The notes: a model not told the origin generated them from the letters alone. Positions 45,774 through 58,640 are shown, numbered from the stretch's first letter. The stretch: DNA of 64,000 nucleotides from Hofstenia miamia (GCA_004352715.1 SCFE01000068.1:1312884-1376883); one strand, 5' to 3'. Translations and numbers: made by a program.

Positions 45774-46448
45774 CTAGGATATCATTGTCTCTTGTTACTC
45801 TAGATAATGTGTTGATGATAGAGAGCTTCTCCATAAACTCATCAGGGTGGTGCTTAATTGTTAAGATGTGCTCATCTTTAGTAATAGACCAGGCAGGCAT
45901 AGGCATTAGAGAGCTGGTGATGCCTGAAAACGTCTGCAGATTGACAGCTTCAATGAGAGCTCTGCACTAGGAGACACTTTGATTGTGGAAAAGGAAAGTA
46001 ACTCTTCTTCTCAGTAGAATTGTTTGGGTGAGTGCATTGTTTGTTCAATGATGGTGATGGGGACTATTTCACCATCTTTCATGGCTTGCCTGCAGGTCTC
46101 TGCAACTTGGTTTAGCTGCATTTAGGGTAGTTCATCTTTTCCAAGTTGAATAAGTTATCAGTTTTTGTATGAACATTGTAATGGCTTATCAATTCTAGGA
46201 AATGTTGTGTCAACCCTGGTTCTCAACAAATCAAGTGGCTCATACACAGTGGTGCATACTCAGAAGATGTGAAGGAAACCTCAGTGTCTCAGAAAAAATG
46301 TTGAGATCAGAAAAAACAACACTGAGACAGTTGACAATCATTTGGGGCAGAAGATGCCCTAGTGGACTGCTTGCACCAATGAGTCAGGCATAGAACTTTT
46401 CAAAATGCTCCATCACTTTCTTAGTCTTCCCAGGGGATCATGGTAATG
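45774..46448. repeat. 675-bp block repeated in tandem at 46450-47124
   Basis: Separated by the single N at 46449. There are small differences near the start (for example ctcttgttac against ctctgttac); otherwise nearly identical. Fits an unmerged contig overlap or two haplotypes. Confidence 0.88.
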
Positions 46449-47798
46449 NCTAGGATATCATTGTCTCTGTTACTCTAGATAATGTGGTTGATGATAGAGA
46501 GCTTCTCCATAAACTCATCAGGGTGGTGCTTAATTGTTAAGATGTGCTCATCTTTAGTAATAGACCAGGCAGGCATAGGCATTAGAGAGCTGGTGATGCC
46601 TGAAAACGTCTGCAGATTGACAGCTTCAATGAGAGCTCTGCACTAGGAGACACTTTGATTGTGGAAAAGGAAAGTAACTCTTCTTCTCAGTAGAATTGTT
46701 TGGGTGAGTGCATTGTTTGTTCAATGATGGTGATGGGGACTATTTCACCATCTTTCATGGCTTGCCTGCAGGTCTCTGCAACTTGGTTTAGCTGCATTTG
46801 GGGTAGTTCATCTTTTCCAAGTTGAATAAGTTATCAGTTTTTGTATGAACATTGTAATGGCTTATCAATTCTAGGAAATGTTGTGTCAACCCTGGTTCTC
46901 AACAAATCAAGTGGCTCATACACAGTGGTGCATACTCAGAAGATGTGAAGGAAACCTCAGTGTCTCAGAAAAAATGTTGAGATCAGAAAAAACAACACTG
47001 AGACAGTTGACAATCATTTGGGGCAGAAGATGCCCTAGTGGACTGCTTGCACCAATGAGTCAGGCATAGAACTTTTCAAAATGCTCCATCACTTTCTTAG
47101 TCTTCCCAGGGGATCATGGTAATGAGCATGAGTGTAGAAGCCAATTCTTCACTTTCCATGATGCCAGGCAGATAGCTATCTTGTGTTTGCATTTTCTAGC
47201 TAAATGCTCTTGGGTGTCACAGTCAAGATGTAGTTGGAGTTGAGGATTGCAAGTTAGGAAGATGGCTAAGATCCAAACAGCTCCATGTGACTGAATTGAC
47301 AGCGCAAATTTCTCTGTAAATAACGTTTTGGCATAGTTCTGCAAGTCTTGGGACATATACAAAATCCACAACTCTATGAGGAGTCTTTCAACTGATCAGC
47401 TATACTGCAAAGTTGGGCTAGAAATATTGATAGTGGGCCAAATGGACTCAGGGTTCTTGTTGGCTTTGAGGTTTGTCCAGATCTCATTGATCTCAGTGAG
47501 CATGGCAGCACCTTGGGAGAAAGCAAAGCTGATGCACAGATCTGTAACTAAGGCAAGGCCAGGTCAGTTGACATTTATTGACTCAAGAGTTTGAGAGTGC
47601 ACAGCAGCATCAATGATGAGCCTCATATTGACTGCCAGGCAGTGCATTGGGATCTTCTTACAGAGGAGGAGATCTGTATAAATTAACTTCATTATCAAAA
47701 AGATGTTTGACTCATACATACTAGTAGGGTGGTTGCAGTTAGTGTACAAAATGGTGAAGTTCTTCATCTGAAAGTGGAGGCTCTCAACCTGCTCAGGN

Positions 47799-48436
47799 CT
47801 TAGTGGGTGGCTGATTTCCCATTCTTTTCATCTATTCAACTTGGCTGCTAAACATAGAGATTAAACTAAGTTCCAAATCCTGGGTATTTAAGTGATCTAA
47901 ATACTCTTAGTCCCTAACTCTACATCTAGGCAAAAACAGTAGCTTTAATGTTGATACTATTACCAGGGTTACTAAAGTTACTATTGTACTCAACTTCTCT
48001 GAGGTCATCTTCCTCACCTTCATTGAGGTTATTATACACTTCAAACTCATTTACTCCATCATTGACAAGTGAAAATTCACTATTCAGGTTGATGACAACA
48101 TTATCAATGTCCTTGAAAGTTCTCTTGAGTCATTGAAATTGGGCAACTCTCCCATTATTTAATAAGTACTTGTGGTGATCTAACACCTTTGTTATAGTGA
48201 ATGGACCTTGCCAGTTGGTGGCAAGCTTTCACACCTGATTAGTATTGGTAATTTGGCAAGGGAAGTAGGCAAACACTTGTGAGGCTCACCATACAAATTG
48301 TGATTTAAGTTCCACCATTGGCAGATAACAGACTGATTTGTGTTCCTAGAAATAGTAAGGTGCACGTCTTGTAGTGCATGTAACATATGATTCACAAATT
48401 CTCCAAAGTAGGTTATTTGTAATTGGGAAACATAAC
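47799..48436. repeat. 638-bp copy of 49254-49891 between single-N joins
   Basis: It repeats part of the integrase region at an offset of 1455 bp and is enclosed by Ns at about 47798 and 48437. Removing it joins the two parts of the 3' region. Confidence 0.88.
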
Positions 48437-49253
48437 NTGATCTCACCAACACAGAAAAAGTAGATGATAAGCAGGCTCTCAAAGTTGAGGTTCACACACT
48501 TGAACTTCTGAATTTTGCTTTTTTTAGTTAGGAGCTGGCACAGATGCATGAGGAGAAAGTCCTTGTTGAACATAGTGTGAACTGTGCTCTGCCAGTAGGG
48601 CCTTTTGAGTCTGCCATGCATCTTTGAATTGTAGTATATGATCATATTGACTTTGGGTCTACACTCAGCATTGATATCAAATGGGATTACATCCACTGAA
48701 CAAGTGAGGGACTTGGTGTTGAAGGTCTGCTCAACTAATTCTTCATTTCTTCAGCCAGATTGTTGTGAGTAAAGCTAGCAGCCTTAGGAGTAGCAATAAA
48801 GTGCAAGTGTAAACTCTTGTCTCACACCTTAGAAGTCTTTATTTCTTTGTCTCTCTTCCATCCTTGTTGATCTAACACTAGTGGATGCATGTGATGACAG
48901 ACTGGGACTAGAAGGGGTTTTTGAGTCATTTTGGTATGGTTGGGTGTTAGCACTAATGTTAGCAAAGGGCACTCTTAATTTACATGTCTCCTCAGATTCC
49001 CAAGGGGCTATTTGGCGCCCCAAGTAGTCATCTGAGGTCTGCTTCTGAGGGGCTAGTTGGTGCCCCAATTAGTTGCAGGAAAGATCATGCTCCTGAGGGG
49101 CTAGTTGGTGCCCCAAGTAGTGCTGATGTCTGCTTTCAGAGTCCTCTGCATGTATCCTCTCTTGCTTCTGTGATGTGCTCTTGTCCACTCTGGGTGGGGG
49201 ATCATCTTGCTCCCTCTCTCCACTTGTGGGTTAGGTCTTTGCCACACTTGTCT

Positions 49254-50562
49254 CTTAGTGGGTGGCTGATTTCCCATTCTTTTCATCTATTCAACTTGGC
49301 TGCTAAACATAGAGATTAAACTAAGTTCCAAATCCTGGGTATTTAAGTGATCTAAATACTCTTAGTCCCTAACTCTACATCTAGGCAAAAACAGTAGCTT
49401 TAATGTTGATACTATTACCAGGGTTACTAAAGTTACTATTGTACTCAACTTCTCTGAGGTCATCTTCCTCACCTTCATTGAGGTTATTATACACTTCAAA
49501 CTCATTTACTCCATCATTGACAAGTGAAAATTCACTATTCAGGTTGATGACAACATTATCAATGTCCTTGAAAGTTCTCTTGAGTCATTGAAATTGGGCA
49601 ACTCTCCCATTATTTAATAAGTACTTGTGGTGATCTAACACCTTTGTTATAGTGAATGGACCTTGCCAGTTGGTGGCAAGCTTTCACACCTGATTAGTAT
49701 TGGTAATTTGGCAAGGGAAGTAGGCAAACACTTGTGAGGCTCACCATACAAATTGTGATTTAAGTTCCACCATTGGCAGATAACAGACTGATTTGTGTTC
49801 CTAGAAATAGTAAGGTGCACGTCTTGTAGTGCATGTAACATATGATTCACAAATTCTCCAAAGTAGGTTATTTGTAATTGGGAAACATAACAGAGAAAGA
49901 GGGTGCTTGCTTCATGACCAAACACTGCCTTGAAAGGGCTAACCTTTGTTGTGGAATGGACTACAGTATTATAAAAGTATTCCACTGCTTCAATGACACA
50001 TTTCCAGTTTCAGCCTGCTGCTCAGGCAAGAGTGACTCAAATTAGTTTGATGACTGTACAGTTAAGCCTTTCCATTACTCTGTTTGACTGCAGGTGATAT
50101 GCAGTGGTGAACTTGTGGAATATTTCAAGTTCTTTCATTAGAGTCTCCATGAGATGGTGATCAAACTGGGGACCATGATCAGAAATCAGGCACTCCATGG
50201 GCCCAAACTTAAGGATCCATTCCTTGACTACTTTTTCTATAATAATCTCAGTGTTGAGGGGGATGAGTTGGAATACTTGGTGAAGTGATCAATGAGCACT
50301 AAAAGGTACTGGTATCCCTTGTCATTGCAGAAGAGCTTCTCAATGCCCATATTGACTACCTCATTAGTACATTCAGTGGCTCAGCTGTGCAGCTCAGCTT
50401 GCTGTTCTGGAAAATGTCTGGCTCTTTGCAGGAGGCAGGTGGTAACTTGTCAATTACATCCTGCATTGTGGCTCTGATGAAAATCATCACATAACTTGCA
50501 CTAAATGTCCTCTCCATTTGAATAATGCCTAAGTGGCCTCTTTCAAGAATCTTTTGCACCAA
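49254..50562 (-). pseudogene. gypsy integrase remnant
   Basis: The zinc-binding region is at about 50562-50356 (VQKILERGHLGIIQMERTF, with a ...CK... end matching the second part of HHCC). The core follows with blocks of the ECLISDHGPQFDHHLMETLM type near 50200-50120, and then the STTKVSPFKAVFGHEAS block (about 49950-49895) that matches the conserved TPFELVFG motif of Ty3/gypsy integrases. Several stops interrupt it. It would insert the element's DNA into host chromatin; this copy cannot. Confidence 0.82.
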
Positions 50563-51303
50563 ATCCCTTTGGAAATACTCAGGGACATCTAACCAACTGT
50601 TCCAACTTCAAGTGTAAAGCAGGCATGCATCAGTTTGCTTCCAATTGGATCACTGAAAATATTGGTTGGCAACAGGACTGATGATGTAATTAGTATTCTT
50701 TAGTTTTGCTATGATTTCACTTAGCACCTTATCTTGTTGCTGATGTTGGAGAATTTCTGCTTTGGTGATCTCTTCTTTCATGTGAATCAGAAGAATAGCA
50801 TTTCCTTGGCAGTTTGCACTGATCTCAGGAAGGCACTTATATTTGCTGAGTGGAATGGAGCTGAAAGGCTTCTTCTCTCCTGGTATCTTTCTAAGATCTT
50901 ACTCATAACTGGGGAGAGCAGTCCAGTAATCTGCATTGATGTGAAGCTCCCTGGACAGTGCTGTATTGTAAATGTAAAGTCATTCAGATATTCAATCCAG
51001 CAGGCAACAATGTAAGATTTGTCCCTGGAAAATTTCTTTAACAAGAATTTCTTTAAACAGAATTGTCCATTCACACAATGAAGTGATGGCCAAGGACAAA
51101 AAAATGAAATTTCTTCAGACTCTCCACCAACACTAGCATCTCAGACTTTGTGGTGCCATAGTTCTGCTCAGTGTTTCTGAGCTTCTGACTGAAGTACTGG
51201 ATCAGGCATTCAATCCCATTAATGACCTGGCTAAAGACTCTGCTAATCACAACCAAGCTGGCATCAAATTGATGATAAACCCTTTTGAATAGTCTGGTGT
51301 ATT
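50179..51303. repeat. 1125-bp block repeated in tandem at 51305-52429
   Basis: A constant offset of 1126 bp across the single N at 51304, apparently identical. It contains the RNase H and integrase zinc-finger region, so these domains appear twice in the assembly but probably once in the genome. Confidence 0.9.
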
Positions 51304-52196
51304 NTCAGAAATCAGGCACTCCATGGGCCCAAACTTAAGGATCCATTCCTTGACTACTTTTTCTATAATAATCTCAGTGTTGAGGGGGATGAGTTGGAAT
51401 ACTTGGTGAAGTGATCAATGAGCACTAAAAGGTACTGGTATCCCTTGTCATTGCAGAAGAGCTTCTCAATGCCCATATTGACTACCTCATTAGTACATTC
51501 AGTGGCTCAGCTGTGCAGCTCAGCTTGCTGTTCTGGAAAATGTCTGGCTCTTTGCAGGAGGCAGGTGGTAACTTGTCAATTACATCCTGCATTGTGGCTC
51601 TGATGAAAATCATCACATAACTTGCACTAAATGTCCTCTCCATTTGAATAATGCCTAAGTGGCCTCTTTCAAGAATCTTTTGCACCAAATCCCTTTGGAA
51701 ATACTCAGGGACATCTAACCAACTGTTCCAACTTCAAGTGTAAAGCAGGCATGCATCAGTTTGCTTCCAATTGGATCACTGAAAATATTGGTTGGCAACA
51801 GGACTGATGATGTAATTAGTATTCTTTAGTTTTGCTATGATTTCACTTAGCACCTTATCTTGTTGCTGATGTTGGAGAATTTCTGCTTTGGTGATCTCTT
51901 CTTTCATGTGAATCAGAAGAATAGCATTTCCTTGGCAGTTTGCACTGATCTCAGGAAGGCACTTATATTTGCTGAGTGGAATGGAGCTGAAAGGCTTCTT
52001 CTCTCCTGGTATCTTTCTAAGATCTTACTCATAACTGGGGAGAGCAGTCCAGTAATCTGCATTGATGTGAAGCTCCCTGGACAGTGCTGTATTGTAAATG
52101 TAAAGTCATTCAGATATTCAATCCAGCAGGCAACAATGTAAGATTTGTCCCTGGAAAATTTCTTTAACAAGAATTTCTTTAAACAGAATTGTCCAT

Positions 52197-53050
52197 TCAC
52201 ACAATGAAGTGATGGCCAAGGACAAAAAAATGAAATTTCTTCAGACTCTCCACCAACACTAGCATCTCAGACTTTGTGGTGCCATAGTTCTGCTCAGTGT
52301 TTCTGAGCTTCTGACTGAAGTACTGGATCAGGCATTCAATCCCATTAATGACCTGGCTAAAGACTCTGCTAATCACAACCAAGCTGGCATCAAATTGATG
52401 ATAAACCCTTTTGAATAGTCTGGTGTATTTAGACTGGGAATTTTCCTTAGCTCTAGTTTGACAGTGTCAAGCTCTTCTTGCTCTGCCCATGTCCACTTAA
52501 ACTTCGTGCTGCACTGTAGAAGATTAGAAATATGTTTAGTCTTATTTGCCAGTTCCAAAATGAAGGTACCATAATAATTCAAAAAGCCCATAAGGCATTG
52601 AACATCCTTAAGAGATCACAGAGTTTTGATCTTTTCCAAGTGGTTCTTAGCATCATTTTTGATGGAAATACAACCAGGTTTGCTGACTCTTCCAAGAAAG
52701 GTGACACATGGCTGCATAAGAGAGCACTTGTTCCCATTAACATGGAGGCCAGATTCATGCAGGATATTAAGAGTTCTCCCAAGCCTTTCCAGATGGTTGG
52801 GAAAGGTATTCACAGCAACAAAGATGTCATCCATATAGACTAGTTCAGTGTTATCATTAGATTAATGTTTTTCAATTCATCATTAAGAATATTGTAGAAT
52901 CAGTGGCTGGGAAATAGACCAGCACTGGGGAACTTAATATCACAGCAAAAGGTTGCAAGAGTTATCATCTTGTAGCAGCCCTGATTCTGGCTATATAAAC
53001 AAATTGGAAATGTTGGTAGTTCATCCACATAACTAGTAACTGTTTAGAGA
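52197..53050 (-). pseudogene. gypsy reverse transcriptase and RNase H remnant
   Basis: The catalytic-loop context is just visible at about 52860-52780 (a VYMDDIFVA-like block, interrupted, then NTFPNHLERLGRTLNILHES and NKCSLMQPCVTFLG). The connection LLQCSTKFKWTWAEQEELD at about 52540-52470 and the RNase H block KLRNTEQNYGTTKSEMLVLV at about 52320-52255 follow. The order and motifs are those of Ty3/gypsy pol. Upstream palm motifs at 53050-52870 are heavily decayed. RNase H is repeated at 51256-51071 by the assembly duplication. Confidence 0.85.
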
Positions 53051-53162
53051 GAAAACATGCAGGATGCCCAATTTGTATGACTAAAAGCCAAAGTGCTATC
53101 CAAAAGAGAGAAGTTCAATAACCTGCTTGAATGGTGCTACCATAGTTGTCTCATTTTTTATT

Positions 53163-53350
53163 TTCTAGCTCAGTAAACAATAAACCTCTCAGTTGTTTTG
53201 TTATCTCTTGGCTCACTTAATAATAGCATGTAATTACAATACATTCATGCTAGCCAATTGCATATTATCATCATGGTGTAATAAATTATAGGTGCATGTT
53301 CCTGTTGAGTTTGAATGAAAGTTATATTATATCTACATGTACCTGTATGT
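53163..53350. repeat. Partial LTR copy
   Basis: ctagctcagtaaacaataaa followed by cctctcagttg matches the LTR end at 53621 (ctagctcaataaacaattta, tctcagag). The far edge carries tgtagaatcacatcagag, an LTR start in the opposite orientation, so the fragment is rearranged. Confidence 0.5.
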
Positions 53351-53620
53351 GTAGAATCACATCAGAGCTCTGGCTACTCTAGCAGTAATGGGTAACTTAA
53401 GAGTTTAGATTGAAGGTTGCAAAGTCTACCATAGCAGAGAGTGACCCACATTCCAACAAAACAATTATGTTGGTGGTTCACCAATTTCCTAACAAATAAA
53501 GAAATTCCATTCCAAAAAGAACTCCAGCAGTGACCAACTCACACAGTATATCATGCCAAAGCCATATCCTTGAAGCCATCCTTACTTGCAAAGGTGCTAA
53601 TTGTGTGTCTCAAATATTAA

Positions 53621-54251
53621 GCTCTAGCTCAATAAACAATTTATCTCAGAGTTTTCTTATCTCAGCTCATGTAAATAAATAGTAAATAACAGGCACATAA
53701 TTGCTGTGCAAGATGTTAATTTAAGTGCATGTATGAACAGATAAAATATAAGATGTTATTCCCTACACATAACCATAACATAAAGTGGCCATGATTCAGG
53801 CTGTCACCATTAAAGAGCTATTTGTTGCCCTAGACCTGGTGCAGTTTCCTCCTGAATTGTCACTGGATCTTACACAATAATTATCATTAACAAAATCTTT
53901 GATCAACAAAATCTAAAGGGGGTTAGTAAATAAATAATTGCAAAGATCAAATGCAATTGAAGGAAGCCAAATTTATTGTGCACTTTGCTACATTGTCTCA
54001 GATATTTATTACAAAAATTTTTAACTTATTACCTGACTTGTTTACAATTTTAAAGCACAGTTTCCCTCACAAAGTTAAAAGAGCAATCACATATAATTTG
54101 AATTGAAGGGACAAAAACTAACACTATCAAATTAAATATACTCAAAATTCCAAAATTGATTAAAAGAAATTGATACAAATTAGGTAGCAGCAAATCAAAA
54201 AGAATCAAGATGTCAAAAGACATAACACTATTCCAGAGTGCTGACTCTACA
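53621..54251 (-). repeat. LTR copy at the upstream side of the gypsy element
   Basis: On the minus strand it starts TGTAGAGTCAGCACTCTGG and ends with tttattgagctagagc-type sequence. Shared blocks with the 3' LTR include cataacataaagtggccatg and aaagggggttag. Either this or the fragment at 53163 is the partner of the 3' LTR. Confidence 0.7.
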
Positions 54252-54712
54252 TATGCATAACATATTGTGGTCCACAATTTGGGCTGCTCACTGTCTGTGA
54301 ACTATATCATCATCCCCAACACAGAAGAGTGACTCCCAAATTGTCACTGGAAACTTACACAATTATTATAAACAACATCATGTTAGAAATAGAAATAAAA
54401 CTAAAGAAAATGCAAATTAAGTTTGAGTGAGATAAAGTCTAATGATAAATCTCTACATCAGTTCTTATATTTATAAAATCTAACAATTTTTACCTGTCTT
54501 TGTTTACAATGCAAAATCATAGTTCATGTTTTCCCTCACAAATTGAATTGAGCAATAGTAACACATAGATCCAATTGACAGGACAATATTCTATCTTCAC
54601 AAACCAAGCTCAAAATTAAAAATGTCACACTGATGTCACTAAAATAATTCAAAATAACATAATTGAGAAAATACAAATAGGCACAATTCCCAAGAGCAAC
54701 TCTACAATATTT
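54252..54712 (-). repeat. Second adjacent LTR copy, truncated
   Basis: It starts on the minus strand with TGTAGAGTTGCTCTTGGG and shares the ttgtcactgga...acttacacaattat, acctgtctttgtttacaat and ttccctcacaaa blocks with the neighbouring copy, in the same order and orientation. It ends where the neighbouring copy begins. Confidence 0.6.
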
Positions 54713-57700
54713 TTGATGTAATTGTGTGTATAATGATTTTCTTCAAATGTTGAGTAAAAATATAGATCAATTATTTTAATTAGTAATTCATAGCTTGATG
54801 AAAATTTCAATGTTCTATTGCAAAGACATTTGATGTGGATTGATTTATATTTTGCATCACACTAAGATATAAATAGAATATATGGACCAGTATTTGTAGG
54901 TTTTATAAATAGTTCAGGTGTAAACATGTCTTTTAATTTGTAATGTTGACATCTAAGAAATTCAATTTCTTATTTTCTTCTGATTCCTTTTTGTATTGTT
55001 TATTATATTTTAGGTTTTTAAGGTACTTTCTTTATTATAAAATATTCCAAGTATATCATAAATATATTTTTAATTAAAAAAAATATTCACTATTATATGG
55101 AACCAGATTGAAGGTATTCTCATAGGGTGATCTTTAGGACCAATTATGGCAATGCTTGCAATGGATATAATAGAAAATGGACTTGATTCAAAATCCCTTG
55201 CAATCAGTAAAGGTGGTTTCTTTTATCTCTTAATTAATCTAAGATGTTGAATATAGTTAATGTATTACTGTGGTTTATCTTGTTATTTCATGATATTTCT
55301 ACCACAAAATTTCAGAAGCTGTAAGTTCATTACAGAAGTTGAAATGATGTATTAAGTGAAAATGTGTGACTTCCTTATTCAGTTGAAAATTTCAAAAAGT
55401 TCTAGTCTTATATTCTAAGTACTTTTTGGGTGAACAAATTCAATGAATTTATGATTTCTAAATTAACAAGACCACTAAAACAAAATTATCTGATAATTTT
55501 GATTATGAATAATCTTATGAAAATCATTGAAATATTTACTTTGAATTAGAACAGTTGGAAAATTTTTACTGTCAAGCAAGAGTGAAAATGAATTACCCTA
55601 TGTCCTGCAGCAGCATATCATTACTGTGTTTAAATTGATGAGCAGCATTGTTTGAAATACTAATGGACAGGGCTACCAACCAGTTGAGTGATTTCAGAAA
55701 GTTCCTAAAGGGGCCAAAATTATTACTTATAGTCTACTGCATTAAAAAAGCAGAACTTTAATCCTGTAACTTTGTGGTTTTACAAATACTTCTATAAGGC
55801 AGTAGTTATATAACCAACTTAATTCTTACTAACTAAAATTTTATAATAAAATAATTAATACAAAGGAAAAGATCAAAACACTAAGTGAGAAGATATTGTC
55901 AAGATTTCTTTTGGGCAAACATATCATTACTTCAAAGTTCAATAGTCTTTCATTTGACACTGTTGAACATAAATGACATTTAACATATATTGAATGTCAA
56001 TTTCTGATAACTTGTGATAAGCTTCCATGATATCTGAATTACTATGTGCTGGAGAATTTTTTCTGAATTATCTGGTTGGCTTTCAATTGTGAAAGCAGGG
56101 CTGCATGTTGTGCACATGACACAGTATGAGCATATCTGTCTTACTGCTACTACTTGCCTCAACTAAAATAGTATGCAGGGGCTCCCATTGCTCACTCCTA
56201 CTAAATGCTAAAGCTCAGATGATTCTGACCAGATCTGGTGCAGAAGTCCCAGTAAGAAAATTGTCACAAAGTCCAAAGAGTTGGATACAGCTTTAGCCCC
56301 ATAAGCATTTGAGCTTCCTATGTTGCCTGTTACTGCATGCTCTAAAAGGGTCTGATGACTGGCTTTAATCTGCTATAAATACCAACATTTACTCTTGTTA
56401 AATAATGTTAATATCTTTCTATACTCCCTCTAAATTTCTTGAAAAACTCATTTTTGACTATTGCTCTGTCAATAATGCAGCTGTGAACATGAAATTTTGC
56501 AGCCTTAAAGAATTCTGCAAGTTAAAGATTTTACAAACTTGGACATATTAAAATTGCACCCTCTAGCAGTGAAATAATTTAATAATTTTTTTTGCTCTAA
56601 TTAATGATATTTAGAGAGAGCTCACACAAAAAATGGCAATGCAATTTGAAAATTAAAAGTTTTTTTAATTTCCCAACATTAGACGTTTATATAAATTTTT
56701 TCATAAGCCTTAATTTATTTTGAAAACCCAGGTTTGTGTTTAGATATTATACCTTAACTTTAGCAGGCTATAGCAAGAAAAATTTTAAAGATATCACAGA
56801 TCCATTTGAATTGTTATGTAGAAAATTTCACTGAAAAAATTTCTTTCTCAAAATGTTTAGGTCTACAATCAATATTGGCTGAGCTAGGCTGGCCAGAGCT
56901 GGGCAAATATTTCAGAAAAATATTTTCTTTAATAACTTTTGATATTTATGAAGCTATGAAAAATATTTTTACACCAAATGTACACTTTTAGAAAGAAAAT
57001 TCTATTTTTTTTGTTGTCCTGTCCCAATCTGGAAAGTTTTTAAAATGTTAACTAAAAAATATTTTTCTCAAAATGATAAGTTCAAGAATTGGAAATTTTT
57101 ACTTTGAGATATTTGAGGTAATACAAGAAATAACATTCAAATAAATTTTCCCAAACTTACCAGTCAATCTTCTATATTGGGAAATTTTCTCTTTTAGATA
57201 TGATAATATATGATAAATTTTGTAATTTTTTAAAAATTATAGTGATTTTTTTGACAAAAAACTATCTATAAAACTGGATTTTGTTTTTAATTTTATTAGT
57301 CTTTAACATTTTGTTTAGTTAACTTGCAAAAAATCAGTGTTTCATTAAATTATGGAAACTGATATTATGGAAAGACATTGAAAACTCATTTACATTTTAC
57401 TCCATTTTATTGATATCTGTGATCCATTCTTTCAATTTCTTTGAGATTTTGCCATGGTTTTTTAATATACTGGGATTTTTGGGTTTTTGACAATATTAAT
57501 TTTTAATTTTTCAGAGCATTGACTACTTCTTCTTAGTAAAGATTAAATTTTTCTACATTGATTGAAGACTGGCAAATGTGTTTCTGACATTAAATTTCTT
57601 TATTTAGAAGATCTTTCACTGTCATTCAATGAATTACATGTTAAAACTCAAATTTCTAAGATTTCTTTTAAAACTGCTCTTTAACTATAGCTTAAAATAA

Positions 57701-58025
57701 AAAACCAATGTTGTATTCAAATTCTGCAGGTCTGAAATTACTTGAAAATGTCAATCTCGTATCTCTTAATTAGATCTAGAGGTCGCATTATGAATGAATT
57801 AGTGTCAATTTTAATTTGCCCTAGATTTAAGAGATCTCATGTTTGGGAATCAATTCCATAAGTGAATTTTTGATAAAAATTGCTCATTCTACCTAAATTT
57901 GATGCTTCTGAGTTGATTTACATTATTAAATTTTCACTTTGAGTTGTTATTTTAATGTAAATTGAAGAATTATGTGATATTTTTCTCAGATTTGGTGAAA
58001 AAACCCTAACTTTGCAATATTGATA
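54713..58025. other. CpG-free AT-rich stretch with one RT scrap
   Basis: Apart from the fragment at 55092-55214 nothing is recognisable. Short plus-strand frames such as 56806-56991 have no supporting motif. Confidence 0.45.
55092..55214 (+). pseudogene. Reverse transcriptase scrap, probably Penelope-like
   Basis: One frame reads WNQIEGILIG, a TGA stop, then SLGPIMAMLAMDIIENGL. Q-x(3)-G-x(3)-G-x-S/P-L-G-P-x-x-A-x(4)-M is the conserved finger-palm block of Penelope-like and related RTs. Upstream and downstream are too decayed to follow. It is on the same strand as the fragments at 35.8 and 38.0 kb but too far away to be the same insertion with confidence. Confidence 0.6.
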
Positions 58026-58640
58026 TTAAAACCAGTCATTGGGACTTTTTAAACTGAAAAAATGATTTCATATTTGGATTCTTCATGTTTGAATTTATGT
58101 GGAAAGGTTTTTATTAGTTGCCTTCTGAATCTATTCACTCTGTTAGATTATTTATTTGATCAATTTTTTGTTCACAATTTAATGAACTAAAATGAATATT
58201 GGTTGAATTTCAAAAAACAGTAATTTTGTTAGGTAGATTTTAAATCGCTATTTCAATATTGTTTTAATTGAAAAAAGGAATTCATATTTGGATTCTTCAT
58301 GTTTAAATTTAGATGGAAGTTTTTTTTATTAGTTGCTAAGCTCCACTCAGATCTCTGTATTTCAATTTTTACTTAAATCAACAGTCTATGTAAATTTTTG
58401 TAAAGAAATTTTTTATAAAGGCTTCATAAGTTGATTTTCATTCTAAAACTGAAGTTAATACCTACTTTCAAGCATTCTGAATCTATTCATACTGTTAGAT
58501 TTTTTAATTGATCAATTCTTTGACAACAATTTAATGAAATAATATGAATATTGGCTGAAATTCAAAAATGGTAATTTTGTTAGATAGATTTATAAATCAC
58601 TATTTCAATATTGTTATAATTGAAAAAATGAATTGATATT
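58026..58640 (+). repeat. Diverged interleaved direct repeats
   Basis: The block ttcatatttggattcttcat occurs at about 58067 and 58271, with a partial copy at 58632. A second block (ctgaatctattcactctgtt onward, about 140 bp ending at a caatattgtt-aattgaaaaaa stretch) occurs at about 58126-58262 and 58473-58630. Copies differ by substitutions and indels, so this is an old tandem duplication, not an assembly artefact. Confidence 0.7.

Larger units (their letters stand above)
44606..49253 (-). pseudogene. Region downstream of integrase with scattered open frames
   Basis: Minus-strand coding-like segments include 45693-45439, 45384-45148, 45906-45703, 47371-47114, 47767-47564, 48696-48438 and 49068-48829. 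They lie where an extra 3' gene sits in some gypsy-type elements. I see no clear fusion peptide, furin site or membrane anchor, so I do not call it an envelope gene. The plus-strand frames here are shadows. Blocks 46450-47124 and 47799-48436 are redundant copies. Confidence 0.4.
43970..54251 (-). mobile_element. Ty3/gypsy-type LTR retroelement, decayed and inflated by assembly duplications
   Basis: Related direct repeats at each end (about 43970-44593 and 53621-54251), a polypurine tract next to the 3' LTR, and RT-RNase H-integrase remnants in that order on the minus strand identify it. About 10.3 kb are assembled, but three blocks (675, 638 and 1125 bp) are redundant, so the real length is nearer 7.9 kb. 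Only about 0.6-0.7 kb separate the nearest upstream LTR copy from RT, which leaves no room for gag and protease. A region of about 3.4 kb of non-redundant DNA after integrase has scattered open frames. CpG is nearly absent and stops are frequent. Confidence 0.82.

Noticed and set aside
46450-47124. True tandem gene duplication in the gypsy element
   Set aside because: Near-identity and the abutting single N favour an assembly overlap.
45395-50477. Plus-strand frames in the gypsy element
   Set aside because: The element is coded on the minus strand; these are shadows, several of them repeated by assembly duplication.
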